Position numbers and translations under genes: made by a program | Source of the DNA: Rhizobiaceae bacterium | GTDB taxonomy: Bacteria > Pseudomonadota > Alphaproteobacteria > Rhizobiales > Rhizobiaceae | Direction of reading: 5' to 3' | Assembly (NCBI GenBank): GCA_016793565.1 | Contig: JAEUMA010000432.1 | Coordinates: 1 to 9,686, forward strand | DNA length: 9,686 bases | In this document: in pieces, positions 1 through 5,625 of the stretch | Layout: each line of letters opens with the position of its first letter | How positions within the stretch are numbered: position 1 is the stretch's first letter | Notes under the pieces: generated by a model | What the model saw: only the letters and a program-made list of their open reading frames with translations | What the model was told of the DNA's origin: nothing | Database searches by the model: none

Positions 1-1
1 C

Positions 2-823
2 CTGAAGAAATTCAGCAAGATGATCGCCAGCGGCATCCCGATCGTCGGCGGTGGCGCCGGCACCGGCATTTCCGCCAAGGCGGAAGAGGCCGGCGGCATC
101 GATCTCATCATCATCTACAATTCCGGCCGCTACCGCATGGCCGGACGGGGCTCCGCCGCCGGGCTGCTCGCCTACGGCAACGCCAACGAGATCGTGAAGG
201 ACATGGCCCGCGAAGTGCTGCCGGTGGTCAAGCACACGCCCGTTCTTGCCGGCGTCAACGGCACCGACCCGTTCATCCTGATGGATCAGTTCTTGGCCGA
301 ACTGAAGGTCATGGGCTTTTCCGGCGTCCAGAATTTTCCGACGATCGGCCTGTTCGACGGCCAGATGCGTCAGAGCTTTGAAGAGACCGGCATGAGCTTT
401 TCGCTCGAGGTCGACATGATCGCGGCCGCGCACAAGCAGGACCTGCTGACGACGCCCTACGTGTTTAACCCCGACGAAGCCAGGGCCATGACGAAGGCCG
501 GCGCCGACATCGTGGTCGCGCATATGGGCGTCACCACGGGCGGCACCATCGGCGCCACGTCGGCCAAGTCGCTGGACGACTGCGTTGGCGAGATTGACGC
601 CATCGCCGACGCGGCCCGCTCGGTGCGCAAGGACGTCATCCTGCTTTGCCATGGCGGCCCCATCTCGATGCCGGAGGACGCGAAGTACATCCTCGAAAGA
701 AGCAAGGGGCTTCACGGCTTCTACGGCGCATCCAGCATGGAGCGCCTGCCCGCGGAGGCGGCCATCCGCGACCAGACTGCGAGTTTCAAGAAGATCGCGC
801 TGACCCGCAAGAGCAAGAAATAG
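2..823 (+). CDS. PEP-hydrolase-like TIM-barrel protein (5' partial)
   Basis: The reading frame is open to the left edge of the window. The first in-frame ATG is at 20, but the residues before it (LKKFSK) already fit the family N-terminus, so the real start is probably a few codons outside. The protein belongs to the phosphoenolpyruvate hydrolase-like TIM-barrel family, which also forms the C-terminal half of Tm-1-like proteins. Counting from the ATG at 20, visible hallmarks are the glycine-rich GGGAGTGISAK near residues 10-20, IIIYNSGRYRMAGRGS at about 30-45, GVQNFPTIGLFDG at about 101-113, TTPYVFNPDEA at about 144-154, ADIVVAHMGVTTGG at about 161-174 and CHGGPISMPEDA near 210-221. Family membership is clear; the physiological reaction is poorly established for most members, so PEP hydrolysis is a family label rather than a demonstrated role. 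A cupin gene follows after 11 nt. Relatives are often preceded by a Tm-1-like (UPF0261) ATP-binding gene, which would lie outside this window. Confidence 0.87.
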   Translation: MKKFSKMIASGIPIVGGGAGTGISAKAEEAGGIDLIIIYNSGRYRMAGRGSAAGLLAYGNANEIVKDMAREVLPVVKHTPVLAGVNGTDPFILMDQFLAELKVMGFSGVQNFPTIGLFDGQMRQSFEETGMSFSLEVDMIAAAHKQDLLTTPYVFNPDEARAMTKAGADIVVAHMGVTTGGTIGATSAKSLDDCVGEIDAIADAARSVRKDVILLCHGGPISMPEDAKYILERSKGLHGFYGASSMERLPAEAAIRDQTASFKKIALTRKSKK

Positions 824-827
824 GAGG
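822..827 (+). promoter_or_regulatory. Shine-Dalgarno AGGAGG for the downstream cupin
   Basis: A perfect AGGAGG begins inside the TAG stop codon (821-823) of the TIM-barrel gene and sits 7 nt before the ATG at 835. It fixes the start of the cupin gene, rules out the longer in-frame extension upstream, and suggests the two genes are translated from one mRNA. Confidence 0.85.
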
Positions 828-834
828 ATACGCC

Positions 835-1251
835 ATGACGAAGCCCGACGAGATGTTCCGCTACCCCAAGGACGTGAACACCTTCGCCTTCGACTGGGGC
901 AGGCTGGCGCTGACCGTCGCCCCGGAGGTCAACGGCGCCGAGCGCTTCTCGGGCGGGGTGGTCGATCTCGCCGCCGGCCAGGGCCACACCCGGCATAACC
1001 ATCCCGGCGCCGAGGAGATCATCTTCGTGATTTCCGGCAACGGCGAACAGATGGTGGAGGACGAGGCGGGCAATCCGGTCGTGAAGAAGGTCGGTCCCGG
1101 CTGCACCATCTACGTGCCTGAGAGCCGCTACCACTCTACGCTCAACACCGGCGACGGCCCTATGCAGCTTTTCGTCGTCTATTCGCCGGCCGGGCCTGAA
1201 CTGGCGCTGCGCGACCTGCCCGATTTCCGGCTGGTGCCGCCCTCGAAATGA
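835..1251 (+). CDS. Single-domain cupin protein
   Basis: A 138-residue protein with one small beta-barrel cupin domain. Cupin motif 1 is seen as HNHPGAEEIIFVISG, giving likely metal ligands His54, His56 and Glu61 (Glu60 is the alternative). Motif 2 is GCTIYVPESRYHSTLN, giving His100; its usual PxG glycine is Ser97 here. All four ligands of a mononuclear metal site are therefore present. The substrate cannot be read from sequence; single-domain cupins include isomerases, dioxygenases and sugar-binding proteins. The start is chosen from the perfect AGGAGG 7 nt upstream. The gene lies 11 nt after the PEP-hydrolase-like gene on the same strand, so a shared catabolic or detoxifying role is likely but is inference. 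No signal peptide or membrane segment is seen, so it is probably cytoplasmic. Confidence 0.85.
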   Translation: MTKPDEMFRYPKDVNTFAFDWGRLALTVAPEVNGAERFSGGVVDLAAGQGHTRHNHPGAEEIIFVISGNGEQMVEDEAGNPVVKKVGPGCTIYVPESRYHSTLNTGDGPMQLFVVYSPAGPELALRDLPDFRLVPPSK

Positions 1252-1267
1252 TCCTCACCTCGAGGGC
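1239..1267 (+). terminator. Hairpin overlapping the end of the cupin gene
   Basis: GCCCTCGA (1239-1246) and TCGAGGGC (1260-1267) form a perfect 8-bp stem with a 13-nt loop that contains the cupin stop codon. There is no T-run after it, so this is a terminator-like or mRNA-stabilising hairpin rather than a canonical intrinsic terminator. Its right arm touches the left end of the inverted-repeat element. Confidence 0.35.
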
Positions 1268-1541
1268 TAGAGCGGCTTATCGCTAGATCAAAACAGTTCT
1301 GTTTCTCCGATGGCGAGATGATCTGCAAGGAAGGCGGCGCAGGCCCGATGTGGTGCATCGGGCAAGCCGGCTGACGCGGCAGGCGCCCGCCAACGGGAAA
1401 CCCTCCGGCACGGGTGCATTTGGCTCCAATCCATCGGGTTCCGCCTCGGCCGTGGAACCACCACGGCCATCGCCGAAACCCTTGACCTTGAGCCAAATGC
1501 CGGCCGGCAGAACGATTCCATCTAACGGTAAGCCGCTCCAG
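1267..1541. repeat. MITE-like palindromic intergenic element with terminal inverted repeats
   Basis: The left end (1267-1301, starting CTAGAGCGGCTTATCGCTAG) matches the reverse complement of the right end (1508-1541, reading CTGGAGCGGCTTACCGTTAG) over about 34 positions with a handful of mismatches and one 1-nt gap. Inside are nested perfect hairpins: GCCCGATG/CATCGGGC (1343-1350 and 1356-1363, 5-nt loop), GGCCGTGG/CCACGGCC (1448-1455 and 1461-1468, 5-nt loop) and GCATTTGGCTC/GAGCCAAATGC (1416-1426 and 1490-1500). No open frame in it looks like a protein. It fills most of the gap between two convergent genes. The layout fits a non-autonomous repeat of the kind scattered between rhizobial genes. 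I see no clear target-site duplication and cannot tell its copy number. Confidence 0.62.
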
Positions 1542-1558
1542 CGGTCGAACGAAGCGGA

Positions 1559-1585
1559 GGCCGGGCGGGGATACCCCTCCCGGCC
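1559..1585 (-). terminator. Strong hairpin just past the M24 peptidase gene
   Basis: GGCCGGG (1559-1565) pairs with CCCGGCC (1579-1585) and GGGG (1567-1570) with CCCC (1574-1577), with one mismatch and a 3-nt loop. It begins 8 nt beyond the stop codon of the minus-strand peptidase gene. Sequence after the stem on that strand is only moderately T-containing, so termination may be weak or factor-assisted. Confidence 0.5.
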
Positions 1586-1593
1586 GATGCGTA

Positions 1594-2772
1594 TCAACCG
1601 CCCAGGTTCCACCCCCTGCCCTGTTCGCCGAACATGACGTAGCCGCTATCGGTCACGGCGACGGTATCCTCGAGCTTGATGAAGCCGCGCTTCGGATGCA
1701 GCATCGTCGTCTCGATGGAGAGCACCATGTTGGCCTCCAGCGGCCGGTCGCCGTCGACGCCCTCATAGGCGACCGGATGGTTGGTCATGAGGAACGGCAC
1801 CTCGTGCGAAATCAGACCCATGCCGTGCGCGAAGAAGTCGGTGAAGGCTGCGCTGGGCGAGGCCTTCAGGGCGCTTTCAGCGTGGGCGATCATGTCGCCG
1901 CCGCGCATGCCAGCCCGGACCTTCGAGAACGCCGCCTGCTGGACCGAGTCCACCTCCGCCAGGAGGTCCTTCAGCTCCGCGTCCGGTTCGCCCAGCACGC
2001 CCATGCGGCAGAGGTCGCCGATATAGCCGAGATAATTGCCGCCGGAGTCGATCGACAGCACTTCGCCGCGCCGCCAGGCCTGCGGGGAGACCGCACGGTT
2101 GTGGCTCGCCCCCACAGTGATCAGGCAGTACTCGAACTGAAGTTCCCGCGCCGTCTCCTCGCGACGTAGCCGCTGCACGATGTCGCCCTTGGTCGAGCCC
2201 TCGCGGCTCGCTGCGAAGGTCGCGAGCATGGATTCGGTGATCTTCTCCGACGCCAGCCGCAGCTTCTCCAGTTCCTCGGGGGTCTTCAGGGCGCGCATGC
2301 GCTCCAGCATTCCGGTGGCGTCCACCAGCGCCTCGCGTCCGAGGGCGTCGACGAGCAACTGGTAGGCGTCCGCCGGCAGGAAGGAAGGCTCAATGCCGAT
2401 GCGCGGCTTCGTCACGCCGAGCTTGCGCACATGGTCCACGGCGATGCGGGCAGCGTCCACCGAACCCCAGGCGGCGGTATGTACCGAGGGCGGCCAGAAC
2501 GGATTGTTGGCGTGCTCCCCGCCCTCCATCTTGTTGGCGACGTAGGCGGAATTTTCCGGCCGGCCGCGCTGGTAGACCACCACCGGCAGGTAGCGGCTGT
2601 GACCGATCGCATCCATCGCCGAGAAGAAGATGAAACGGTAACCGCCCAAGAGATACTGCACATTGTGCTTGGACGTGGCGAACAAGATATCGATGCCCGC
2701 TTCGTCCATCAGCCTGTCGACGCGGCCATGGTCGAACGGAGTTCCTGTGCCTTGTTTCACGGCGACGTTCAT
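1594..2772 (-). CDS. M24-family metallopeptidase (Xaa-Pro aminopeptidase/creatinase-like)
   Basis: A complete 392-residue protein with the two-domain layout of M24 enzymes: an N-terminal creatinase-like domain (about residues 12-160) and a C-terminal pita-bread catalytic domain (about 168-385). All five expected metal ligands are visible: Asp242 (SIDSG), Asp253 (YIGDLCRMG, 11 residues later), His316 (AHGMGL), Glu354 (LSIET) and Glu368 (KLEDTVAV). The family removes residues ahead of proline or acts on creatine-like and other small amide substrates; which applies here is not readable. The motif around Glu354 is ETT rather than the commoner EPG of classical aminopeptidases P, hinting at a subfamily with its own substrate. 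The ATG at 2772 is chosen because AGGAGGT lies 4 nt upstream and the protein alignment starts there; the frame stays open further upstream but that part looks non-coding. It is transcribed alone, divergently from the FkbM gene. Confidence 0.88.
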   Translation of the reverse strand: MNVAVKQGTGTPFDHGRVDRLMDEAGIDILFATSKHNVQYLLGGYRFIFFSAMDAIGHSRYLPVVVYQRGRPENSAYVANKMEGGEHANNPFWPPSVHTAAWGSVDAARIAVDHVRKLGVTKPRIGIEPSFLPADAYQLLVDALGREALVDATGMLERMRALKTPEELEKLRLASEKITESMLATFAASREGSTKGDIVQRLRREETARELQFEYCLITVGASHNRAVSPQAWRRGEVLSIDSGGNYLGYIGDLCRMGVLGEPDAELKDLLAEVDSVQQAAFSKVRAGMRGGDMIAHAESALKASPSAAFTDFFAHGMGLISHEVPFLMTNHPVAYEGVDGDRPLEANMVLSIETTMLHPKRGFIKLEDTVAVTDSGYVMFGEQGRGWNLGG

Positions 2773-2776
2773 GGCT

Positions 2777-2783
2777 ACCTCCT
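2777..2783 (-). promoter_or_regulatory. Shine-Dalgarno AGGAGGT fixing the M24 start
   Basis: On the minus strand AGGAGGT is followed by AGCC and then ATG at 2772. This near-perfect ribosome site decides the start against the frame's long upstream extension (open to about 3339), which overlaps the FkbM gene. Confidence 0.85.
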
Positions 2784-2875
2784 TTTGATGGTCCCGCAAG
2801 GCTTCGCGCATCTGGTAGGACCAGTTCGCTTGCGGCGGACTTTGCCCCAGTTTAGCCTCCGGGTCCAGCTTCCCC

Positions 2876-2889
2876 TTGACGCATGTCAA
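2876..2889. promoter_or_regulatory. Palindrome TTGAC-N4-GTCAA in the divergent upstream region
   Basis: A perfect inverted repeat with 5-bp arms and a 4-nt spacer, placed about 100 bp upstream of the M24 gene and overlapping the first possible ATG (2883) of the FkbM gene. The spacing suits binding by a dimeric regulator. On the minus strand the right half also reads TTGACA, a good -35 box, but I see no matching -10 at proper spacing. An operator role is inference. Confidence 0.3.
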
Positions 2890-3833
2890 CGCAAGGCGGG
2901 GCTGCAAGTGGATTGCGGATCGGCGCGCAATTGGCCATTGCAGGACGACGCCCTTCCGCCTTGCCGCCAGCAGCGAGTTCGCCCTTGACCGAAGCTGAGA
3001 CACCGCCCGACACCCGCTCGCCCTTCGGGGCGCTGGCGCCGTCGGTTTCAGCGGTCGACGCCTGGCGCCATGCCGCGGCTCGCACCCTGTCGGCAGCGGA
3101 AAGGCGGCAGGCACGACGGAACATCGCCGCCTCATTCGCCGGGCCGTTCGATGTGTCGGCCGACGGCATCCGCCTGCGGGTCTATCCATTGGAAAACCAT
3201 TGCGACCGCATGGTGATAGGCCGCGACAAGCTGCCCGAGAGCGACGAACGCGCGCTGATCGCCCCTCTGTTGCGGCCGGGAATGGTCCTTGTCGACATCG
3301 GCGCGAATATCGGTGTCTACAGCCTGTTCGTTGCGGCAAGGACGCGAGGCAGCGCTCGCATCCTCGCCTTCGAGCCCAATCCGCGCACCTTCGCGAAGCT
3401 CGACTTCAACTGCCGCATCAACGGCTTCGGCGAGGTCGACCGCATCAACGCCGCCGTCGGACCCGCGCGGCAGACCGCTCCGCTCTATCTGGAGAGCGCC
3501 GGCAATGCGGGCAGCGCCACCATGGCGGGCCGGCCGGCATCGGGTGTTGCATCGCTGCAGATCGAGGTCGTTCCGCTGATCGAGGCCCTTCGCGAGCGAA
3601 AGGTAACCTGCGTCGACCTCCTCAAGATCGACGTTGAGGGTTTCGAGGACGAGGCGCTGCTGCCGTTCTTCCGCGAAGCGCCGGCGTCGCTATGGCCTCT
3701 GCATATCCTGCTGGAGACAGTTCACGCGACGCGTTGGCGCGAGGATCTGCTCGGATACCTCCGGCAGGCCGGGTACCGCGATGTAGGCGGCACGGCCGAG
3801 AATATACTGCTCGCACGACCCGATTCCGCCTGA
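2883..3833 (+). CDS. FkbM-family SAM-dependent methyltransferase
   Basis: The frame encodes up to 316 residues. The methyltransferase core spans about residues 95-312: SAM-binding motif I VLVDIGANIG (135-144), the acidic AFEPNP motif (162-167, Glu164 expected to bind the ribose hydroxyls) and the family signature LLKIDVEGFE (246-255). FkbM enzymes typically O-methylate sugars, polyketides or glycolipids, and in rhizobia are often tied to surface polysaccharides, but the substrate here is unknown. The first about 55 residues are Ala/Pro/Ser-rich, unlike the family, and no ribosome site precedes the ATG at 2883, which also overlaps a palindrome in the divergent promoter region. In-frame TTG codons at 2913, 2931 and 2985 are alternative starts; the true protein may be about 280 residues. 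No membrane segment is seen. The gene stands alone, divergent from the M24 peptidase. Confidence 0.82.
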   Translation: MSTQGGAASGLRIGAQLAIAGRRPSALPPAASSPLTEAETPPDTRSPFGALAPSVSAVDAWRHAAARTLSAAERRQARRNIAASFAGPFDVSADGIRLRVYPLENHCDRMVIGRDKLPESDERALIAPLLRPGMVLVDIGANIGVYSLFVAARTRGSARILAFEPNPRTFAKLDFNCRINGFGEVDRINAAVGPARQTAPLYLESAGNAGSATMAGRPASGVASLQIEVVPLIEALRERKVTCVDLLKIDVEGFEDEALLPFFREAPASLWPLHILLETVHATRWREDLLGYLRQAGYRDVGGTAENILLARPDSA

Positions 3834-3845
3834 GAACCGCCTCAC

Positions 3846-3865
3846 CTGTGGTTGCAGGGCCACAG
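3846..3865 (+). terminator. Possible hairpin downstream of the FkbM gene
   Basis: CTGTGG (3846-3851) and CCACAG (3860-3865) form a perfect 6-bp stem with an 8-nt loop, 12 nt after the stop codon. The only nearby T-run (from 3884) is too far away for a standard intrinsic terminator, so this is a weak call. Confidence 0.25.
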
Positions 3866-4057
3866 CGAGCGAATCATGTGTGTTTTTGCCGCTTTACGGC
3901 GGTGATCGCGCCCCGAAATCGACGCAAAATCAACGATCGTCCGCTATAGACGGCGCTATCGAATCTCGTCGTCGTCCGGGCGCGGGGGGATATCCGAGTC
4001 TCGGGCACTCGCAACAGGCGGCAGCGTCGCTGTCGTACGCCAGAGAAGCGCGCAATC

Positions 4058-4507
4058 ATGCTGACCCGTAAAGGCAAGTACGGACTGAAGGCTTTGATCC
4101 ACCTTGCCCATCTGCCGGCAGGCCAGTTGGCCTTCGTCAACGACATCGCCACGACGAACCAGATACCGAAGAAATTCCTGGACGCGATACTGGGCGAGTT
4201 GCGCAACGCCGGATTCGTGCAGAGCCGGAAGGGCAAGGACGGCGGCTACAGGCTGGCGCGACCCGCGAGCGAGATCAAGGTCGGGCATGTCGTGCGGGTG
4301 CTGGACGGGCCGCTGGCCCCCTTCCCCTGCGCCAGCCGCACGCAATACCAGCCTTGCGACGATTGCGACGAGGCTACCTGCCAGGTACGCCACATGATGC
4401 TGGAAGTCCGGCAGGCGATAGCAGAAGTGCTCGACAACCGAAGCCTTGCCGAGATGCGCGACGCTGCGAATGACGACATCGCCACGGCGCTGAAATATCA
4501 GGCCTAG
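4058..4507 (+). CDS. Rrf2-family transcriptional regulator with four cysteines
   Basis: A 149-residue protein of normal Rrf2 length. The N-terminal winged helix-turn-helix (about residues 2-75) starts MLTRKGKYGLKAL, has the recognition region NQIPKKFLDAIL (34-45) and the wing RKGKDGGYRLAR (57-68). The C-terminal part carries Cys91, Cys100, Cys103 and Cys108 followed by His112 and a dimerisation helix. Rrf2 proteins such as IscR and NsrR use three cysteines in this area to hold an Fe-S cluster, while CymR uses none; the four-Cys spacing here (x8, x2, x4) differs from IscR (x5, x5), so a cluster or thiol switch is plausible but not proven. Only a weak GAGAAG ribosome site precedes the ATG. Its target is not evident; autoregulation or control of the small downstream genes are possible inferences. 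Confidence 0.9.
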   Translation: MLTRKGKYGLKALIHLAHLPAGQLAFVNDIATTNQIPKKFLDAILGELRNAGFVQSRKGKDGGYRLARPASEIKVGHVVRVLDGPLAPFPCASRTQYQPCDDCDEATCQVRHMMLEVRQAIAEVLDNRSLAEMRDAANDDIATALKYQA

Positions 4508-4560
4508 GTACAGGCCGTCATTGGCCGAAGCGGCGAACTGTTTGGGGCCGTCTCTGTACC
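4507..4560. terminator. Inverted repeat between convergent genes
   Basis: GGTACAG (4507-4513) and CTGTACC (4554-4560) are perfect 7-bp arms separated by 40 nt. They fill the gap between the end of the Rrf2 gene and the end of the small minus-strand membrane-protein gene (stop at 4562-4564). A shared bidirectional terminator structure is possible, but the long loop and missing T-run make it weak. Confidence 0.25.
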
Positions 4561-4561
4561 A

Positions 4562-4714
4562 TCAGTGGATGACGCCCGCGACGAGGCCGGCCGTGAACGC
4601 AACCGACAAAGCGAAGAACACATAGGCTGAGATGCTGCGGCCGACGCTGCCCACGACTGGAGTCGAAAGCCTCTCGGCGCGACTTCTGTGCTGTGCGGCT
4701 TCGGCGTGGGCCAT
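4562..4714 (-). CDS. 50-residue single-span membrane protein
   Basis: This short gene is readable on the minus strand as MAHAEAAQHRSRAERLS at the N-terminus, ending GLVAGVIH then TGA. Residues 1-27 are polar and basic (His, Arg); residues 28-50 (ISAYVFFALSVAFTAGLVAG onward) form one hydrophobic segment reaching the C-terminus, which suggests a tail-anchored inner-membrane micropeptide. Support for a real gene: GGGAG at 4722-4726, 7 nt before the ATG, and a candidate promoter (TCGACA, 16 nt, TAGATT) just upstream. It converges with the Rrf2 gene and is divergent from the second cupin. I do not recognise a family and propose no function. Confidence 0.6.
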   Translation of the reverse strand: MAHAEAAQHRSRAERLSTPVVGSVGRSISAYVFFALSVAFTAGLVAGVIH

Positions 4715-4721
4715 GGCTTCT

Positions 4722-4726
4722 CTCCC
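4722..4726 (-). promoter_or_regulatory. Shine-Dalgarno GGGAG for the small membrane protein
   Basis: On the minus strand GGGAGAGAAGCC leads directly into the ATG at 4714; GGGAG is 7 nt from the start, the normal distance. It is one of the two main reasons for calling this short gene. Confidence 0.55.
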
Positions 4727-4737
4727 GTTGCAGCGTT

Positions 4738-4765
4738 AATCTATTAACTTTCTAGACTTTGTCGA
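4738..4765 (-). promoter_or_regulatory. Candidate sigma70-type promoter of the small membrane protein
   Basis: On the minus strand TCGACA (4760-4765) is 5/6 to the -35 consensus and TAGATT (4738-4743) is 4/6 to the -10, with a 16-nt spacer in unusually AT-rich DNA. The start of transcription would fall near 4731, giving a leader of about 17 nt containing the ribosome site. Confidence 0.45.
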
Positions 4766-4798
4766 TCGCTATTTTTGGGCCCTTTTTGGAAGTTTCGT

Positions 4799-4818
4799 CT
4801 GCATTTTTACCAATGCAG
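4799..4818. promoter_or_regulatory. Palindrome CTGCATT-N6-AATGCAG
   Basis: Perfect 7-bp arms around a 6-nt centre (TTTACC), lying in the shared AT-rich upstream region of the small membrane gene and the second cupin. It could be an operator for a dimeric regulator or a hairpin; no matching regulator can be named. Confidence 0.35.
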
Positions 4819-4868
4819 AAAATCCATTCCCATAAGAGCCCACCTCAGGAAAATCCCACTGCTCTACT

Positions 4869-4892
4869 GGCCACGGCTTAACGTCCGTGGCC
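4869..4892 (+). promoter_or_regulatory. Perfect hairpin upstream of the cupin promoter
   Basis: GGCCACGG (4869-4876) and CCGTGGCC (4885-4892) form a perfect 8-bp stem with an 8-nt loop, ending 5 bp before the -35 box of the second cupin's candidate promoter. It may be an operator or a stop for upstream transcription. Confidence 0.35.
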
Positions 4893-4897
4893 GGATC

Positions 4898-4926
4898 TTG
4901 GCGCTTCCGTGGCGAGCGCTTAGAAT
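4898..4926 (+). promoter_or_regulatory. Candidate sigma70-type promoter of the second cupin
   Basis: TTGGCG (4898-4903, 4/6 to the -35 consensus) and TAGAAT (4921-4926, 5/6 to the -10) are separated by exactly 17 nt. Transcription would start near 4933, leaving a leader of about 64 nt before the ATG at 4997. Confidence 0.55.
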
Positions 4927-4996
4927 ACCGCAAACGTCAACGGCATCCGGGAAATACGAAACGCTCGGATCCGGTTCCGGACAGAGGGAGAAGGCG

Positions 4997-5353
4997 ATGA
5001 CCGATGATGCCAACGTGCGCGTGGCAAACATCCATTCGGCCCGGTACGAGCCTTTCGTCTACGACGACGGCAAGGCGATGGGCGACAGCGTTCTGCAGCT
5101 GAAGGACGACCTCCCGCTCGGCGTCGGCTTTCATGTCTACCGCATGCCGGCCGGCATGACGACGCGGCGGCATCGCCATAATGGCGACGAGCAGTTCCTC
5201 ATCCTGGAGGGCGAGTTGATCGAGGACGACGGCCGCGTCTTCCGCAAGGGCGACCTCGTCTGGCTTCGTGACGGCACCGAGCATTGCTCCTACACGCCGA
5301 ACGGTTGCCTTCTGGCGGTCCACATCGCCGCGACCGAGACGCCGCTGGAGTAG
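4997..5353 (+). CDS. Single-domain cupin protein
   Basis: A 118-residue cytoplasmic cupin. Motif 1 is HRHNGDEQFLILEG, with His59, His61 and Glu65 as metal ligands; motif 2 is GDLVWLRDGTEHCSYT, with His96 as the fourth ligand. The usual motif-2 proline and asparagine are replaced by Arg91 and Thr100. The N-terminal 25 residues carry a YEPFVYDDGKAMGDSV stretch ahead of the barrel. The start is chosen because GGAG (4987-4990) lies 6 nt upstream; the frame is open further left but that part includes the promoter and two palindromes and does not look like protein. The substrate is unknown; the protein is not closely similar in motifs to the cupin at 835-1251, so the two are not a recent duplication. 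It appears to be transcribed alone. Confidence 0.85.
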   Translation: MTDDANVRVANIHSARYEPFVYDDGKAMGDSVLQLKDDLPLGVGFHVYRMPAGMTTRRHRHNGDEQFLILEGELIEDDGRVFRKGDLVWLRDGTEHCSYTPNGCLLAVHIAATETPLE

Positions 5354-5414
5354 GGCATATCACGGCCGGACTGAAGCGTTCCGCCGGCGGCTCGACCCGG
5401 TGCCGCGAGAAACC

Positions 5415-5549
5415 TCAGTCGTCTCGGAAGACCATCGTTCGCAGCACCGAGAGTCCGCGCAGCGCCGTAAGGCCCTTCTCGCGGCCGTGTTTGGACTTCT
5501 TCGTACCGCCGAACGGCAGCACCGCCATCACCGGGCCAAACACATCGTG
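5415..5549 (-). pseudogene. Remnant of an aldehyde dehydrogenase C-terminus
   Basis: The minus-strand frame ending at 5415 reads PFGGTKKSKHGREKGL followed by TALRGLSVLRTMVFRDD, which matches the C-terminal end of NAD(P)-dependent aldehyde dehydrogenases (typically PFGGxKxSGxGREKG, then a short tail). Directly before it stands HDVFGPVMAV, which resembles the ExFGPV motif that in intact enzymes lies roughly 60-70 residues earlier, so an internal deletion appears to have joined two distant parts. The catalytic cysteine and glutamate and the whole NAD-binding domain are missing, and the frame upstream of about 5585 no longer resembles the family. The normal SGxGRE glycine is Lys here. It is most simply a decayed gene fragment; the left limit is uncertain. 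It converges with the second cupin. Confidence 0.62.
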
Positions 5550-5625
5550 CCGAGGCCACACAAAGTGCGCGGCATTCTCGCCGCGCACCGTCTTCCCCTG
5601 AATACCCGCTTTCGCGCGTCGGAAC

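Noticed and set aside
1350..1637. Open frames of about 95-110 codons within the inverted-repeat element on both strands
   Set aside because: They are Arg/Pro-rich, lack ribosome sites and family likeness, and lie over the palindromic structure, so they are chance frames.
2773..3339. Upstream extension of the M24 peptidase frame by about 190 codons
   Set aside because: It runs antisense to the FkbM methyltransferase gene, is Arg/Pro-rich without family similarity, and the perfect ribosome site at 2777-2783 marks the true start at 2772.
3945..3950. TATAGA as a -10 box for the Rrf2 gene
   Set aside because: No acceptable -35 box lies 16-18 nt upstream, and the resulting leader would be about 100 nt, so I could not support a promoter call.
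4775..4996. N-terminal extension of the second cupin frame
   Set aside because: The region contains a good promoter and two palindromes, the translated part is unlike cupins, and a normal ribosome site precedes the ATG at 4997.
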